This document shows positions 6,297 through 6,941 of a stretch of DNA of 6,941 bases, piece after piece. The position numbers and the translations under genes are program-made. This stretch comes from Micavibrio sp. UBA1664 (lineage in GTDB: Bacteria > Pseudomonadota > Alphaproteobacteria > Micavibrionales > UBA1664): positions 1-6,941 of the forward strand of contig DCKW01000025.1 in NCBI GenBank assembly GCA_002320485.1, written 5' to 3'. The notes beneath the pieces were generated by a model. The model was not told the DNA's origin. It ran no database searches and saw nothing but the letters and a program-made list of their open reading frames with translations. The first letter of the stretch is position 1. Each line of letters starts with the position of its first letter.

Positions 6297-6941
6297 TTAA
6301 ATCGATTGAACGGTTAATAATACCATATAGCCGCAATACGCCAATGTATAAATCACACCGGCAGTTCTGGGCACTTTTTTAAATATGACCAGTGTCAGAA
6401 TGAACAGGCCTGTGACGCCCAGCATAATTGACATGTCCTGTTGTAACATTGAGATGTCAGTCACACGAATATCATAGGCTTTCATGATACCCATCGATCC
6501 CAAAATCATCATCAGGTTGAATACGTTGGAGCCGACAAGATTTCCGATAATGACATCCACCTGACGTTTCATGGCGGCCACGGCGCAGGTCGTCAGCTCG
6601 GGCAACGATGTTCCGATGGCCACAATTGTCAAACCTATAATACCGTCAGGGACATTCAGGATACGGGCGGTGGTTACAGCACCGCGGATAAGCAATTCCG
6701 CTCCTATTGCTAAGCCGATAAGTCCGCCAATGACCATTACAATTGCCTTTTTATGATTGACCGGGGCGGTTTCCTCAGCGGTTTTTTCCATTTCAAGATA
6801 CGGCTCCACGTCACGTTCCCCACGTTTTGCGAGTTGATATTGGAAAACGACATACCCGACAAGGATAACGAGAGACATAACACCGACAATTGGCGTGACA
6901 GGTAATAAAAACAGTAATGAGGCCCATAATACAGACGCAAA
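6297..6941 (-). CDS. CaCA-family calcium/sodium exchanger, C-terminal part (start beyond right edge)
   Basis: The minus-strand frame is open from the right edge (6941) to TAA at 6299-6297, giving 214 visible residues. The ATG at 6878 is internal: 21 more codons upstream (FASVLWASLLFLLPVTPIVG...) continue a membrane helix without a stop. This half carries the second alpha-repeat of the CaCA (YrbG-like) exchangers. A helix GLAIGAELLIRGAVTTA leads to GTSLPE (about residues 110-115, with the ion-binding Glu) and then GNLVGSNVFNL (133-143). About five or six membrane segments are visible, and an acidic-basic cytoplasmic loop (about 37-66) marks the joint between the two halves. Such proteins exchange Ca2+ for Na+ or H+ across the inner membrane. 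The first alpha-repeat should lie beyond the window. The TerD-family gene follows 16 bases downstream on the same strand. Confidence 0.9.
   Translation of the reverse strand, partial: FASVLWASLLFLLPVTPIVGVMSLVILVGYVVFQYQLAKRGERDVEPYLEMEKTAEETAPVNHKKAIVMVIGGLIGLAIGAELLIRGAVTTARILNVPDGIIGLTIVAIGTSLPELTTCAVAAMKRQVDVIIGNLVGSNVFNLMMILGSMGIMKAYDIRVTDISMLQQDMSIMLGVTGLFILTLVIFKKVPRTAGVIYTLAYCGYMVLLTVQSI

Noticed and set aside
6571..6940. Short frames overlapping the exchanger, including a 67-codon minus-strand frame near the right edge and the apparent start at 6878.
   Set aside because: The exchanger frame is open through 6941 and carries a membrane helix upstream of 6878, so that ATG is internal and the overlapping frames are shadows.
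5699..6941. A full tellurite-resistance (ter) cluster.
   Set aside because: Only one TerD-domain gene is present. No terA, terB, terC or terZ is visible, and its neighbour is a CaCA exchanger, so calling tellurite resistance is not supported.

Overview
The window looks like chromosomal DNA from a moderately AT-rich proteobacterium, most probably an alphaproteobacterium. The main support is the GMP synthetase, whose C-terminal half has the typical alphaproteobacterial wording; this lineage call is pattern recognition, not a tree. Most genes are ordinary housekeeping or envelope genes. No tRNA, rRNA, CRISPR array, transposase or integrase was seen.

Layout, left to right. (1) 1-335, minus: the N-terminal part of an unrecognised protein that runs off the left edge. 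(2) 426-983, plus: a YgjV-type multi-pass inner-membrane protein. (3) 984-1553: 570 bases of AT-rich DNA with no convincing gene, ending in a perfect 16-bp inverted repeat at 1486-1520. (4) 1554-2324, minus: an AT-rich gene for a zinc-ribbon plus DUF4145 protein. (5) 2374-3927, minus: guaA, complete GMP synthetase. (6) 4033-4770, plus: an unrecognised 245-residue protein behind a strong-looking promoter, divergent from guaA. (7) 4851-5702, plus: a class II (trimeric) purine nucleoside phosphorylase. (8) 5699-6280, minus: a TerD-domain protein whose stop overlaps the phosphorylase stop. (9) 6297-6941, minus: the C-terminal part of a CaCA-family calcium/sodium exchanger, 16 bases upstream of the TerD gene and cut by the right edge.

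Two functional themes stand out. The first is purine metabolism: guaA (de novo GMP) and the phosphorylase (salvage of 6-oxopurine nucleosides) lie on either side of the unknown gene. The second is calcium: a membrane Ca2+ exchanger sits directly upstream of a TerD protein, a family that binds Ca2+, in what looks like one operon. The AT-rich stretch from about 984 to 2373, carrying the DUF4145 gene and the palindrome, is the best candidate for acquired DNA. No complete new multi-gene system is evident. The best leads are the exchanger-TerD pair, the DUF4145 island and the unknown gene next to guaA.
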